From Stentor coeruleus (lineage: Eukaryota; Ciliophora; Heterotrichea; Heterotrichida; Stentoridae), in contig MPUH01000457.1 of NCBI GenBank assembly GCA_001970955.1, positions 1 to 53,015 on the forward strand: 53,015 nucleotides of DNA, given 5' to 3'. This document shows positions 38,465 through 47,388 of this stretch, one piece after another. The translations under genes were made by a program, and so were the position numbers. Position 1 is the stretch's first letter, and each line of letters begins with the position of its first letter. A model generated the notes under the pieces. The model had not been told where the DNA came from, made no database searches, and was given only the letters and a program-made list of their open reading frames with translations.

Positions 38465-38899
38465 TTAATTATTATAGTATCCATTGATAAAATTTAACTG
38501 TGGCATATACATCATATTCCTCAAATATTGATTCTGCATAGCTAAATATGATGCATATATATGATTGTTAATCATCGGGGTAATTTCTTGAGTTTCTTCA
38601 ACAATTTTCTGATTTTCCTCAACCTTTTCTACCTTTTTCTGTTGAATTTCATAATCTTTTGTACTCATCAATTTAACCAAACCATATATCCCACATTTTT
38701 TGTCCTCAAATGGACTTTTTCGCTTTTTCGGTAGTTCTACCTCAACTTCTTTTTGTATTAGGATTATAGGCTCTGGTTTTTTTGCATATCTCATCTTTCG
38801 TAAATCATTCTGAATTTCTGTGTCACTGGCTTGGAATACAAGACCATCACATCTAAATCTCCGACTTTTACCTATGAAGAAAGTTCTTTGTCTTGACAT
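38465..38899 (-). CDS. Hypothetical Lys/Glu-rich protein
   Basis: 144 aa starting at TATAAAGATAAATG. The basic N-terminus (MSRQRTFFIGKSRRFRCDG) is followed by LVFQASDTEIQNDLRKMRYA, a charged helix with VEKVEENQKIVEETQE, and a Tyr/Met/Asn-rich end (NQYLRNMMYMPQLNFING). No domain was recognised. The arrangement (basic N-terminus, low-complexity tail) would suit a small nuclear protein, but that is a guess. The start context and length support a real gene. Confidence 0.65.
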   Translation of the reverse strand: MSRQRTFFIGKSRRFRCDGLVFQASDTEIQNDLRKMRYAKKPEPIILIQKEVEVELPKKRKSPFEDKKCGIYGLVKLMSTKDYEIQQKKVEKVEENQKIVEETQEITPMINNHIYASYLAMQNQYLRNMMYMPQLNFINGYYNN

Positions 38900-41800
38900 T
38901 TATCTTTATATTGTTATTTTTAAAACCATTAAATTTAAAACAAAATAGCTCGGAAAAATATGAAATTTGCATAGATTATATAATAAAATATATGTTTGTT
39001 TGAAGTTTATAAAAAAGAATCAATGTATTTTGTTTAAAAAGAAAAATAAGTTAAATTCAAGTATGATAAGGGTTATAGGAAAATGAAAGTTTATAAGTTA
39101 ATAGAAGATGGTTTTGTGTGTAGATGAAAGCAAGCGTTTTGGATTTTTTTGGAAAAATTATTTGTTAGAGACGAAAATTTTGTATAGTATGCTGAGGAAT
39201 GAATAAAAAAATCTGATAGTTTTTGAAAAATTTTAGGAATAAAATTGGATGTGATAGGATTAGGCAGATTAACTAAGAATTATAATAATATGGAAGAGCA
39301 GGTTAATTGTATTATAAAATAATTTAGTTTTGTTATAAAATGTATATATATTCAGATGATATTAGATCAAAGCATACTATTTTTTGATAAGGCTGAATAA
39401 TTGTGATAAAAATTTAGTAGGAATTTTTATTTGGACAATGCTAAGGATATAATACATTTTCTCTTATTGTATAGTTATTTATATCTAAATGCTAGGTAAA
39501 TTAAGCATTTTTTATATTTAATTAGCTAAACTACAACTTATAATTATATATATTTTAATAGTATCATATACCAGCTTTTATATGATAAGCAAATATATTC
39601 ATGTTCTTGTTATATATTTATTATAGGATCTACTTAAAAATCTATCTCATATGTAAGCTTTAAAAGAAATGAATTTTTCTGATCCAGCAATTTTTTTTTA
39701 AAAGTAATAATCTTTTACCAAATAGCTTTGAAATTCAATATATACATAACAATTATAGTCTAATATAAAGTTTTAATTAACTAAATCGCTAATCCTTATT
39801 TCTACTCTCATTTTTTTTTCTTACTAAGTCTTATAGTATGTTTTATTAATAAATCTACCTTATATCTGCGATAGAAGTGGTATTAAAGATAAAAAATATT
39901 GAATTATTATCTAAGTTAAAAGGTATAAGATCTTATCAGGATTGTAAATTAGTTATTATGAAATTTTATATATAAGAAAATATGAAAGGAAAAAAATGCA
40001 AAAGAAAATTATTTCGTGTTGAGTTTTGATTAAATCATTTCTTTTTAAGCATAAACAAAACCTTATAAGAATTTTCGCTAATTTAAGATTTTAAAAGTTA
40101 GTATTATAGGTTTTTATTATAGAAAAGAACTAAATGTTAAATATTAGATAAACAGCTTTGGGAAATGCCTTTACTTTGAGAATTCTATGTTCAAATAGTT
40201 TGGATTATAAGGTAATAGGAAATATTTATTGTATTTTTAGCTAATAATAGAATTTTTACTTGTAATTAAAATATTACTTGTATTTTTTTACAGCTGATAA
40301 GATTCTGAATATTTTTTGTCAACTGATAATTTTTGAATGATGATGATGATGTGGATATGCTTTATTTTGAAAGAAAAAAAGTGTTATATGAAATCATATC
40401 GAATATTTCCAATTATTCCATTTTCCTGTTTTGTGTTATTTAAAATATTAGCTAAAAGTTTAGGTATCATGTACTTAGTAATATATTTTTGTTTATAATA
40501 CCCCAAAAACATTAGAAATATTGTTTATTAAGAATTATAATTACAACAACTTATTAGATATTTTCTAAAAGCTTTTAGTAATACTAATTGAATAAGCCTG
40601 GCTTAGAAAATTGTGCATTGAATCGATATATATAATAAAAAAATTATATAAAATTTTCCTATTATAGTAACTATTATCAACTGAGATTTTATATAAAAAC
40701 ATTTTTTTGCATGGCTTATGCATTGAAAATTTTATAGTTAGAAAGTATATTAATAAACTCTATTGAGAATTTTGGAATATTTTGACTGTTGTTTCAAACT
40801 AATAAAAACTTATACACAAATATAAAAAAATATATACATAATAAATAATTTATGCAATTGGGTATTCCCTATACTCAGACTTTCCTTGTCGTTTTTTTAT
40901 TTGTCTCCTAGGTTTTTTTCTTTATATGATATAATGGATTGCTTTAAGCTCGATTCCCTTTTCTAAGTGTTGATTCATTATTCTAGATTGACTGCATAAT
41001 TTATTTTCTTCTCTAAGTTCTTGTTTGAAATATTTCTTAAATTCATGACTTCTGCATTTAATTTCACTAGAAACCCCTGATAAACAAGAGGTATATTTGC
41101 ACTTGCTCTTTAGTTACTTGAGACACTTTATATTTGTGCTATTTTTTCTTAATATTTTTACGCGATAATTAGGTTCTATTAGGTACTATTAAAATTATGT
41201 ATAAATTTACAGTGAATATGATACTTTGGATAGAATATTGATATCGTAAGGCTAATTTGCTAATAAATTTAATGCTTCTTCTATAAAATTCCAGAAATAG
41301 AATGCTTAGATCTCCATATGCTTTACAAATCACTAGAGATAATACTTCTATGATGGCTTCTACTAGTAATCATGTCATAAATAGTTTCTCTGTTTCTATT
41401 TGCGACAAATTTTATGAAATACTAAATATTCCTCTCACCCAAAATTCAATTTTTCTATCTTTAATGATATAACTTATAAATTGCAAATAGAGACTAATTT
41501 TTTGGTTTTTTACCCGATCACTTTACTGTTAATGCACTTATCTCATAATCATATGCAATTGGGAGTAATTTTGTTCGAATTGCACACTTATATAGCGATA
41601 AAACTAATTTATTAGTTGGTAATCTGAAGATAAGATATTAGAGAGTTTACTAACCAAAAATGTTTACCCATTAGATAGCTTTTCCTTTAAAAGCTAATTT
41701 AAATATATATCAACTTCTCATTGCAGTTCAAATTCAAAATATTAATGCCTAAAACTGCTTTAAAAGATATAAGCTATGCTAATATGGTATCTGAACTAAC

Positions 41801-41934
41801 CAAATAAATGACATTTTTCATTTTGTGTATAAGCTATAAAATTTAAACTTCACCAACCATAGTTTAGAATTAGTCCAAAAGAAAAATTTATATATCTTAT
41901 TTTTTTCCTCAGCATATTTCTAGGTGATTATAAA
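38900..41934. other. 3-kb gene-poor, relic-bearing region upstream of the WD40-TRP gene
   Basis: AT-rich with little GC skew. It contains a broken minus frame (40850-41113, separate entry) and a 56-codon plus frame from ATG 41302 to TAA 41472 (MLRSPYALQITRDNTSMMAS...) without a TATAA context. It also contains two short perfect palindromes: CTAAAAGCTTTTAG at 40565-40578 and TAAGCCTGGCTTA at 40593-40605. No RNA gene was recognised. Confidence 0.45.
40850..41113 (-). pseudogene. Probable decayed gene fragment
   Basis: The minus strand is open for 63 codons (41113-40925), reading LKSKCKYTSCLSGVSSEIKC, then HEFKKYFKQELREENKLC, to a TAA at 40924-40922. The same frame goes on for 23 more codons with a basic stretch (RKKPRRQIKKRQGKSEYREY) to a second TAA. 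No 15-nt GT...AG interval covers the first stop, and further stops lie upstream. The helical-then-basic pattern looks like former protein, but the family is not recognised. Confidence 0.4.
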
Positions 41935-44900
41935 ATGGATGGACAACAGATTAGCGAACCCTTGATTACTAAGTATTTAAGTGGCTTTACTATGCATACA
42001 TCATTACTGAAGATGGACTCAATCATGAGAGAGTTTAGAACTTGGAATTCTGACGAGAATATCCCATTCCGTGGACATGGAGGAGCAGTCTGGTCTTGTG
42101 CAATGACCGAAGATAATGGTTACATTTTTTCAGGATCCGAAGACAACAAAGTGAGAATCTGGGATGGGTTGACTCAAGAATGTATAGGAATCCTAGAAGG
42201 TCATACAAATTGTGTTAACGGACTTGAGCTGACCAAAGATGATGAGTATCTTTTATCAGGAGGATGGGATAATAGAGTAATTGCCTGGGATTGGAAAAAC
42301 AAAGTAAAAAAGGCTGATCTAGTCGGTCATACTGGAGGTGTGTACTGTTTTGCCAAGACTCATGATGGACGTTATTTAGTCTCTGGAGGTGGGGATAGTA
42401 CAGCTAGAATTTGGGACTTGTCTGACTTTAGCTTAATTGGAACATTGTCTTGTGATGGGAATGCAGTTTTTGGGATAGGCTTGACTAGTGATTATAGCGA
42501 AGTTGTTTGTGGAGGCTCAGGAGGATATGTGAGAATTTTTAATTTTAAGTCTCAACAGCGAGTTAATTCTTTTAATGCTGATGCTGGAATCATTCAATGC
42601 TTGACAGTAACAAAAAATAATTCATTCATCGTGCTAGGAACAAGGAATAATATTGTTAAAGTGTTCAACTATAAAGATAAAACTGAAGTCGCTGTTTTCA
42701 GATCGCATCAGAACTGGGTAAGGAATATTGTTTCAACCCCTGATAGTCAGTACTTTATAACTGTTTCAGCAGATAAATCAATTAGAATTTTCAATTTGAT
42801 TAGTCTGACTGAAGAATTGGGCTTAGAAGGTAGTGAAGGATACGTTTTTGGACTTTGCTTATCAAAAGATGGGCAATACTTGTTGACTGGAGCATCAGAT
42901 AAGATCATGAGAAAATGGAAAATCGGGACAATTATTAGGAAAAGGTACCTGAATGGTCATGAAAAGTGCATTATGTCAATAGCAGTAAGTAAAGATGATA
43001 AGTATATAATTTCAAGTAGTGAAGATAAAAGCGTAAGAGTTTGGAGCATAGAAGAAAATATTGAAATTGCGAATCTCCAAGGGCATACTGAAACAGTTTG
43101 GGGTGTTTGTATTACAGATGATATGAAATACATCGCAAGTGCAGGTGGAGACAAATCAGTAATACTCTGGGACTTTGAATCTAAATCTAAAATCGAATCT
43201 CTAAATGGCCACAAAAACTCTATTTTCTGTATAACAGCCACACATGATTCTAAGTATCTAGTAACCGGCTCTCAAGACAAAAACCTCATGATGTGGGATA
43301 TTGAAAAACAATCCTCATTAGCGATAATGGAAGGTCATACTGACACAATCTTTACAGTAAAAGTCAGTAATGATGATAAACTTATTGTCTCAGGGGCTGC
43401 AGATTATACTATAAGAATCTGGGACACGGATAAAAGAGAACAAATTCAAAAAATCGAAACCAAAGCAGGAATGATAGAAAGTGTTGCAATAAGCATAGAT
43501 GATAAATACTTAGTTCTTGGCGATAGAAGTAATGGAGTTCATATCTGGGACTGGAAGCTCAAAAAATCCATAAAACGATTTGGTCATCATACTAAATGGG
43601 TTAAATGTGTGAATTTTTCTCCAGATGGCAAAATATTTGCTTCAGCTTCTAACGATATGACTGTAAGACTATGGAATGCTGATGAAGAAAGACATGAAAT
43701 TGTTCTTAAAGGTCACACAAGTACTATAAGGTCAGTTTGTTTTACCAATGATGGGAAATATGTGATTTCAGCAGGTGAAGATATGAAAATTATTCTATGG
43801 GATATAGGAAATTTAAAACCTATGGAATTAGCTGACTTCGGAGGTTCATTAGACACATTTTTATATCTGACTAAAATTAAAAATCGTTTAACCCCAACTC
43901 CTGCTATTGCCCAAAGCGTATTTGGAGACTTGAAAATTAACCTCGCACATTTTTATTCTTATATGAACTATGCTGATTTACTAAGAGAAACTTTAAATAA
44001 TGGTACTGAAATACGATTAGATGAAGAAGGTCACTCACCTTTGTTTTATGCACTTAATAGAAACTCCCAAAACGCTGTTGATTGCTTGCTTAATTATATG
44101 ATAGAGCTTAAGAATATTAATTTTGAGAATTTTTTGAACTATACTTATGCAATGAGAAATGAGTTTATGATTCTTTTAGACAACTATTCATCTAATTTAC
44201 CTGAGTTTTTAGATACAATTTTCTATACAGTTCCAAACAAGCCGAATTTCGCTGTTCCTAAGGAGGATTTGCCTATACTCCATTACTCTGATGTAAGATC
44301 TGTTAATTCTTCTAACTTTATTTTTGACCTGAAAGATGTCCCAGAAGGCTCTGAAGAAATTCCAATTGAGTTCAAAACCTTACCATTTGCTATACCATAT
44401 ACATCAGGTTCAAGTGCAAGTGTTGATTTACTTGATTCGATTGCCAATTGTCCTAACAAAAAAATTCTTCAGACCAAGTTCATAAAAGTTTTCGTAAGGA
44501 CAAAGTGGGACAGTTTGTGGTGGTTCATCTTTCTTTTTACAATTTTACTATGGGTTAATGTGGTAATTATGTCAATACTTATTGTAACAGCTTATTTACA
44601 TTTCTACAGCTCACCAATTACTTTAGATTACCTATGGCTGGTGTCTATTTTTGTTATTTGCAATTTGATACTTGGAATATATGAAGCTTTGCAGGCGATT
44701 ATGACTGGTATACAATATTTCAATAGTTTCTGGAATATTGTAGATATTATAAGATTAGTTTTATGCTTTTCATGGAGTGTTCTTAGCTTTTTATATAGCC
44801 AAGACCAACTTTATTTCCTCACTTGGTTCATGACAGTTCTGAATTTCTTCAGGGGTCTTACAGGATTTAGATCTTTTGACAGCACGAGGTTCTATACTAG

Positions 44901-45450
44901 ACTGATCATTAGAGCTTTTGTTGGAGCTATGCCTTTTATTATGATCTTTTTTTATTCAACATTTGCTTTCGGAGTTGTCTACTTCACATCTCTTGCAGGC
45001 CATGAAGATAATATTTTTAAACTTTGGCAAGCCCCATATCAACTTAACATGGGTGATATTGAGGCAATAGATCAGCAAAAGCCAATGCAGTATCTATATT
45101 TTATGATGGCTTCAGTAATCAATGTTATTATTATGCTGAACTTGTTGATATCAATTTTGGGTGACTCATTTGATTCATTCCAAGTTGATGCTGAACAAAT
45201 AGACTGTCTAGAAATGACTGAACTAGTTTTGGAATTAGAAACATTGATGTATTGGAATAAAGATGCTAATCAAAAATCATATTTACAAATTTGCAAAAAT
45301 TTGGAAGTTGAGGGAACAGGAGAATGGGAAGGAAGAGTTAAAGCAATATTTATGGCACTTGAAAGACTTAGAAAAGATAGTAACACTCATTCTATAAATA
45401 TAGATCAGAAATTAAAAAAAATCGAGAACTTGTTGATGCAAAAAAAATAG
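41935..45450 (+). CDS. Fourteen-WD40-repeat protein fused to a TRP-like cation channel
   Basis: 1171 aa starting at GATTATAAAATG. Residues ~45-640 hold 14 WD40 repeats (counted by their IWD/VFN/LWD ends), enough for two seven-bladed propellers. A linker at ~690-720 has an ankyrin-like EGHSPLFYALNRNSQNAVDC. From ~852 six hydrophobic helices follow, with a pore-like WQAPYQLNMGDIE (~1031) and an S6 ending in LNLLISILGDSFDSF, typical of TRP-type channels, then a short coiled tail. WD40-channel fusions occur in ciliates and are very rare elsewhere. It is probably a gated Ca2+/cation channel whose propellers bind cytosolic partners. A relic of its 3' end lies downstream. Confidence 0.93.
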   Translation: MDGQQISEPLITKYLSGFTMHTSLLKMDSIMREFRTWNSDENIPFRGHGGAVWSCAMTEDNGYIFSGSEDNKVRIWDGLTQECIGILEGHTNCVNGLELTKDDEYLLSGGWDNRVIAWDWKNKVKKADLVGHTGGVYCFAKTHDGRYLVSGGGDSTARIWDLSDFSLIGTLSCDGNAVFGIGLTSDYSEVVCGGSGGYVRIFNFKSQQRVNSFNADAGIIQCLTVTKNNSFIVLGTRNNIVKVFNYKDKTEVAVFRSHQNWVRNIVSTPDSQYFITVSADKSIRIFNLISLTEELGLEGSEGYVFGLCLSKDGQYLLTGASDKIMRKWKIGTIIRKRYLNGHEKCIMSIAVSKDDKYIISSSEDKSVRVWSIEENIEIANLQGHTETVWGVCITDDMKYIASAGGDKSVILWDFESKSKIESLNGHKNSIFCITATHDSKYLVTGSQDKNLMMWDIEKQSSLAIMEGHTDTIFTVKVSNDDKLIVSGAADYTIRIWDTDKREQIQKIETKAGMIESVAISIDDKYLVLGDRSNGVHIWDWKLKKSIKRFGHHTKWVKCVNFSPDGKIFASASNDMTVRLWNADEERHEIVLKGHTSTIRSVCFTNDGKYVISAGEDMKIILWDIGNLKPMELADFGGSLDTFLYLTKIKNRLTPTPAIAQSVFGDLKINLAHFYSYMNYADLLRETLNNGTEIRLDEEGHSPLFYALNRNSQNAVDCLLNYMIELKNINFENFLNYTYAMRNEFMILLDNYSSNLPEFLDTIFYTVPNKPNFAVPKEDLPILHYSDVRSVNSSNFIFDLKDVPEGSEEIPIEFKTLPFAIPYTSGSSASVDLLDSIANCPNKKILQTKFIKVFVRTKWDSLWWFIFLFTILLWVNVVIMSILIVTAYLHFYSSPITLDYLWLVSIFVICNLILGIYEALQAIMTGIQYFNSFWNIVDIIRLVLCFSWSVLSFLYSQDQLYFLTWFMTVLNFFRGLTGFRSFDSTRFYTRLIIRAFVGAMPFIMIFFYSTFAFGVVYFTSLAGHEDNIFKLWQAPYQLNMGDIEAIDQQKPMQYLYFMMASVINVIIMLNLLISILGDSFDSFQVDAEQIDCLEMTELVLELETLMYWNKDANQKSYLQICKNLEVEGTGEWEGRVKAIFMALERLRKDSNTHSINIDQKLKKIENLLMQKK

Positions 45451-46027
45451 ACTAAAATAACATTTAGAATTAGTTCAATTTTTTTTATAGTATATATTAA
45501 TAAAAGGGAAATACTTAATAGAGTTTTTAAATCAAGATTATATGATTTGCTTTATATTTCTCATGGAGTGTTTCATAGTGAGTAAAATGACTAAAATAAT
45601 TTTAGAATTAAAACTTTGATGTATTGGAATATGGATACCAATCAGAAATAATATTTGCAGCCCTAAAAATCTTGGATGTGAAAGTATTAGAAAATAGGAA
45701 GAAAGTATAAGGTAATATTTTGGTCTTTGAAAGATTTAGAAAAATAATGATAATATTATTTATTACAAATAAGAGTACACAACTTTGAGAATGCATTTAT
45801 AATAGCTCTTTTTTGGCATAATTCGAGGCTAAAAATTATCTTAGAAGATACCTATATATAATCCAAGAATTAATAATTTAAGCCAAAATTAAAGGTAAGA
45901 AAAATAAAAGCTTTTTGATGGCACAACAATGAATTAATAACTAATTAATCTCAAACATACTTTTACAAATTTTATATAAACTGATTAGTAATAAATATCT
46001 TATATCAAAACAAGATATTATAATAAA
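45451..46027 (+). other. Intergenic region containing the channel relic
   Basis: Outside 45586-45760 it is AT-rich without a recognisable gene. TTATAATAAAATG ends it at the next start. Confidence 0.5.
45586..45760 (+). pseudogene. Relic of a duplicated 3' end of the WD40-TRP channel gene
   Basis: The sequence parallels 45210-45390 of the intact gene. ATGACTAAAATAATTTTAGA matches the EMTELVLELE codons, and TTGATGTATTGGAATATGGA matches LMYWNKD. Pieces equivalent to NQKSYLQ, GRVKAIF and LERLRKD follow, but with TAA, TAG and TGA stops. A match to the S3 segment (CATGGAGTGTT) just upstream, at ~45560, suggests a deleted tandem copy. Confidence 0.8.
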
Positions 46028-46477
46028 ATGCCTTTATGGAAGCAGCATTTGTATACACATAAACTTGCTAGTTATTGGAAAGATAGAGAACTAACAAGTT
46101 CAGAGAAAAATCAGCTTTATTGGAAAATGGTCTTTAATTACTATGGTTTTTGGGTAAACAAAGTGCTTCATTTGATACCTTTTTATTATTTATATAAGCG
46201 AAAATTCTTCACAATGCCTAATGAATTAAAATTTTGGACAAGCTTCGGAATTATATCAACAGTTTTATGTGTTTCATCATTTAATATAGATAGAGTGTTC
46301 AACAGAGTTCTTGTTTTTGAAGTTGAAGAATTAAGTGATAAATATAACACAGAATTAGATGAGTTTAGGAAAGAATATTTGTTAAACAAGGCTGAAAAAG
46401 ATATGAATAAAATATTGATATTACAAGAGATGAAAGAAGAAGGAAAAAATATTAGAGGAATGGGAAATGACGAATAA
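46028..46477 (+). CDS. Small membrane protein with two hydrophobic segments
   Basis: 149 aa starting at TAATAAAATG. The N-terminal 30 residues are basic and aromatic (WKQHLYTHKLASYWKDRE). Hydrophobic stretches lie at ~35-58 (VFNYYGFWVNKVLHLIPFYY) and ~68-84 (FWTSFGIISTVLCVSSF). A charged helical C-terminus follows (EVEELSDKYNTELDEFRKEY). It could be a mitochondrial inner-membrane subunit, as many small ciliate-specific ones look like this, but there is no direct evidence. Confidence 0.7.
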   Translation: MPLWKQHLYTHKLASYWKDRELTSSEKNQLYWKMVFNYYGFWVNKVLHLIPFYYLYKRKFFTMPNELKFWTSFGIISTVLCVSSFNIDRVFNRVLVFEVEELSDKYNTELDEFRKEYLLNKAEKDMNKILILQEMKEEGKNIRGMGNDE

Positions 46478-47143
46478 TTTTATAGGATTTTTAAAATTTG
46501 GGATGCTTTTTTTTACAGAATGAATACGGTAATTTTTGTTGAATTATATATGTGATTTGAAATACTTGTATATTTGAATGTTTTGATGAAAGTTTATTTC
46601 CAAATTGCATTTTTATTTGAATATTAGATATCTTAGAATTGTAAATAAGTTTGGCATAATATGATAAAGAGATTATATAGTGAAATATTCATACAAAAAT
46701 ACTAATGCAAACTTAAACATTTCTAAGTTTATATAACTTTCTAATTTTAAACCATTTAATCCTAAGGCTAGTATAAAGCAAATAATGTCAGACACAAAGA
46801 AAAGTTACTAGAGTTGAAATATTATATACTTCAAAACTATAAAATTTATAAAAATATTTGTATGTATAATTTTTGTAAAACTTAATAAGCCCCTAAGCCA
46901 ATAAATTCACATCTTGCATTAACCATATTGCATCCTCATATACACTAAACATCAAAAATCAGCCAAACGGAAGATTCTTAATAGCAATCCAAAACTAAAA
47001 ATATACAATTTAATAAAACCACAGTCAAGTAATAATATAAAACTATTCTAAAACACTATATTAGTTTCAAAACTTTTGACCCTTACTAATAATCTATCCA
47101 AGCTTTAAACCCTTAAAACATTCTTTCAAAATAATTAACTTAA
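46478..47143. other. Convergent intergenic region
   Basis: C-rich on plus in the right half, as expected downstream of a minus gene. No coding frame was recognised. Confidence 0.5.
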
Positions 47144-47359
47144 CTAGTCCTCAAGATCTTCACCTTCCTGTCTCTTAGCTACTCCAGGAGCAGGTGGGTT
47201 GAGTACATAGGCATTAACATTCTTGAACCCATTCTCTAAGACCCAATAAGCTAATTATTACTTACCCATCAAGCCTACACTTGGGAGCCATCCTATACCC
47301 TTGTATATGTTATACTTATATCTTAGAGCTCTTTGGTAAATAAAAGTTTCCAACCTCAT
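47144..47359 (-). CDS. 66-aa membrane protein with a 15-nt intron
   Basis: The ATG at 47359 (GAATATAAATATG) opens MRLETFIYQRALRYKYNIYK. After Met31 plus one base comes GTAAGTAATAATTAG (47265-47251) with two in-frame TAA. Removing it joins G to CT as Ala32 and continues AYWVLENGFKNVNAYVLNPP to TAG. The product is 66 aa: a basic N-terminus, one hydrophobic stretch (GIGWLPSVGLMAYWVL), and a Pro-rich then acidic tail (EGEDLED). It looks like a small mitochondrial complex subunit (inference). The GPCR-PIPK gene ends 28 bp upstream on the same strand. Confidence 0.8.
47251..47265 (-). other. 15-nt spliceosomal intron
   Basis: GTAAGTAATAATTAG, with a canonical GTAAG donor, T9-A10 and an AG acceptor. 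Phase 1, within codon 32 of the 66-aa protein. Confidence 0.9.
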
Positions 47360-47365
47360 ATTTAT

Positions 47366-47388
47366 ATTCCTAGCCTAATCATAGGAAT
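47366..47388. repeat. Hairpin filling the 28-bp gap between two genes
   Basis: Arms ATTCCTA / TAGGAAT (7 bp) with a 9-nt loop. It spans almost the whole spacer between the GPCR-PIPK stop codon and the next start. It could be a 3'-end-forming structure or chance. Confidence 0.45.

Noticed and set aside
40330-40352. GATGATGATGATG microsatellite
   Set aside because: A short simple repeat with no associated frame or structure.
41560-41600. GTTCGAATTGC as a tRNA T-loop
   Set aside because: No acceptor stem, anticodon arm or matching D-loop could be found around it.
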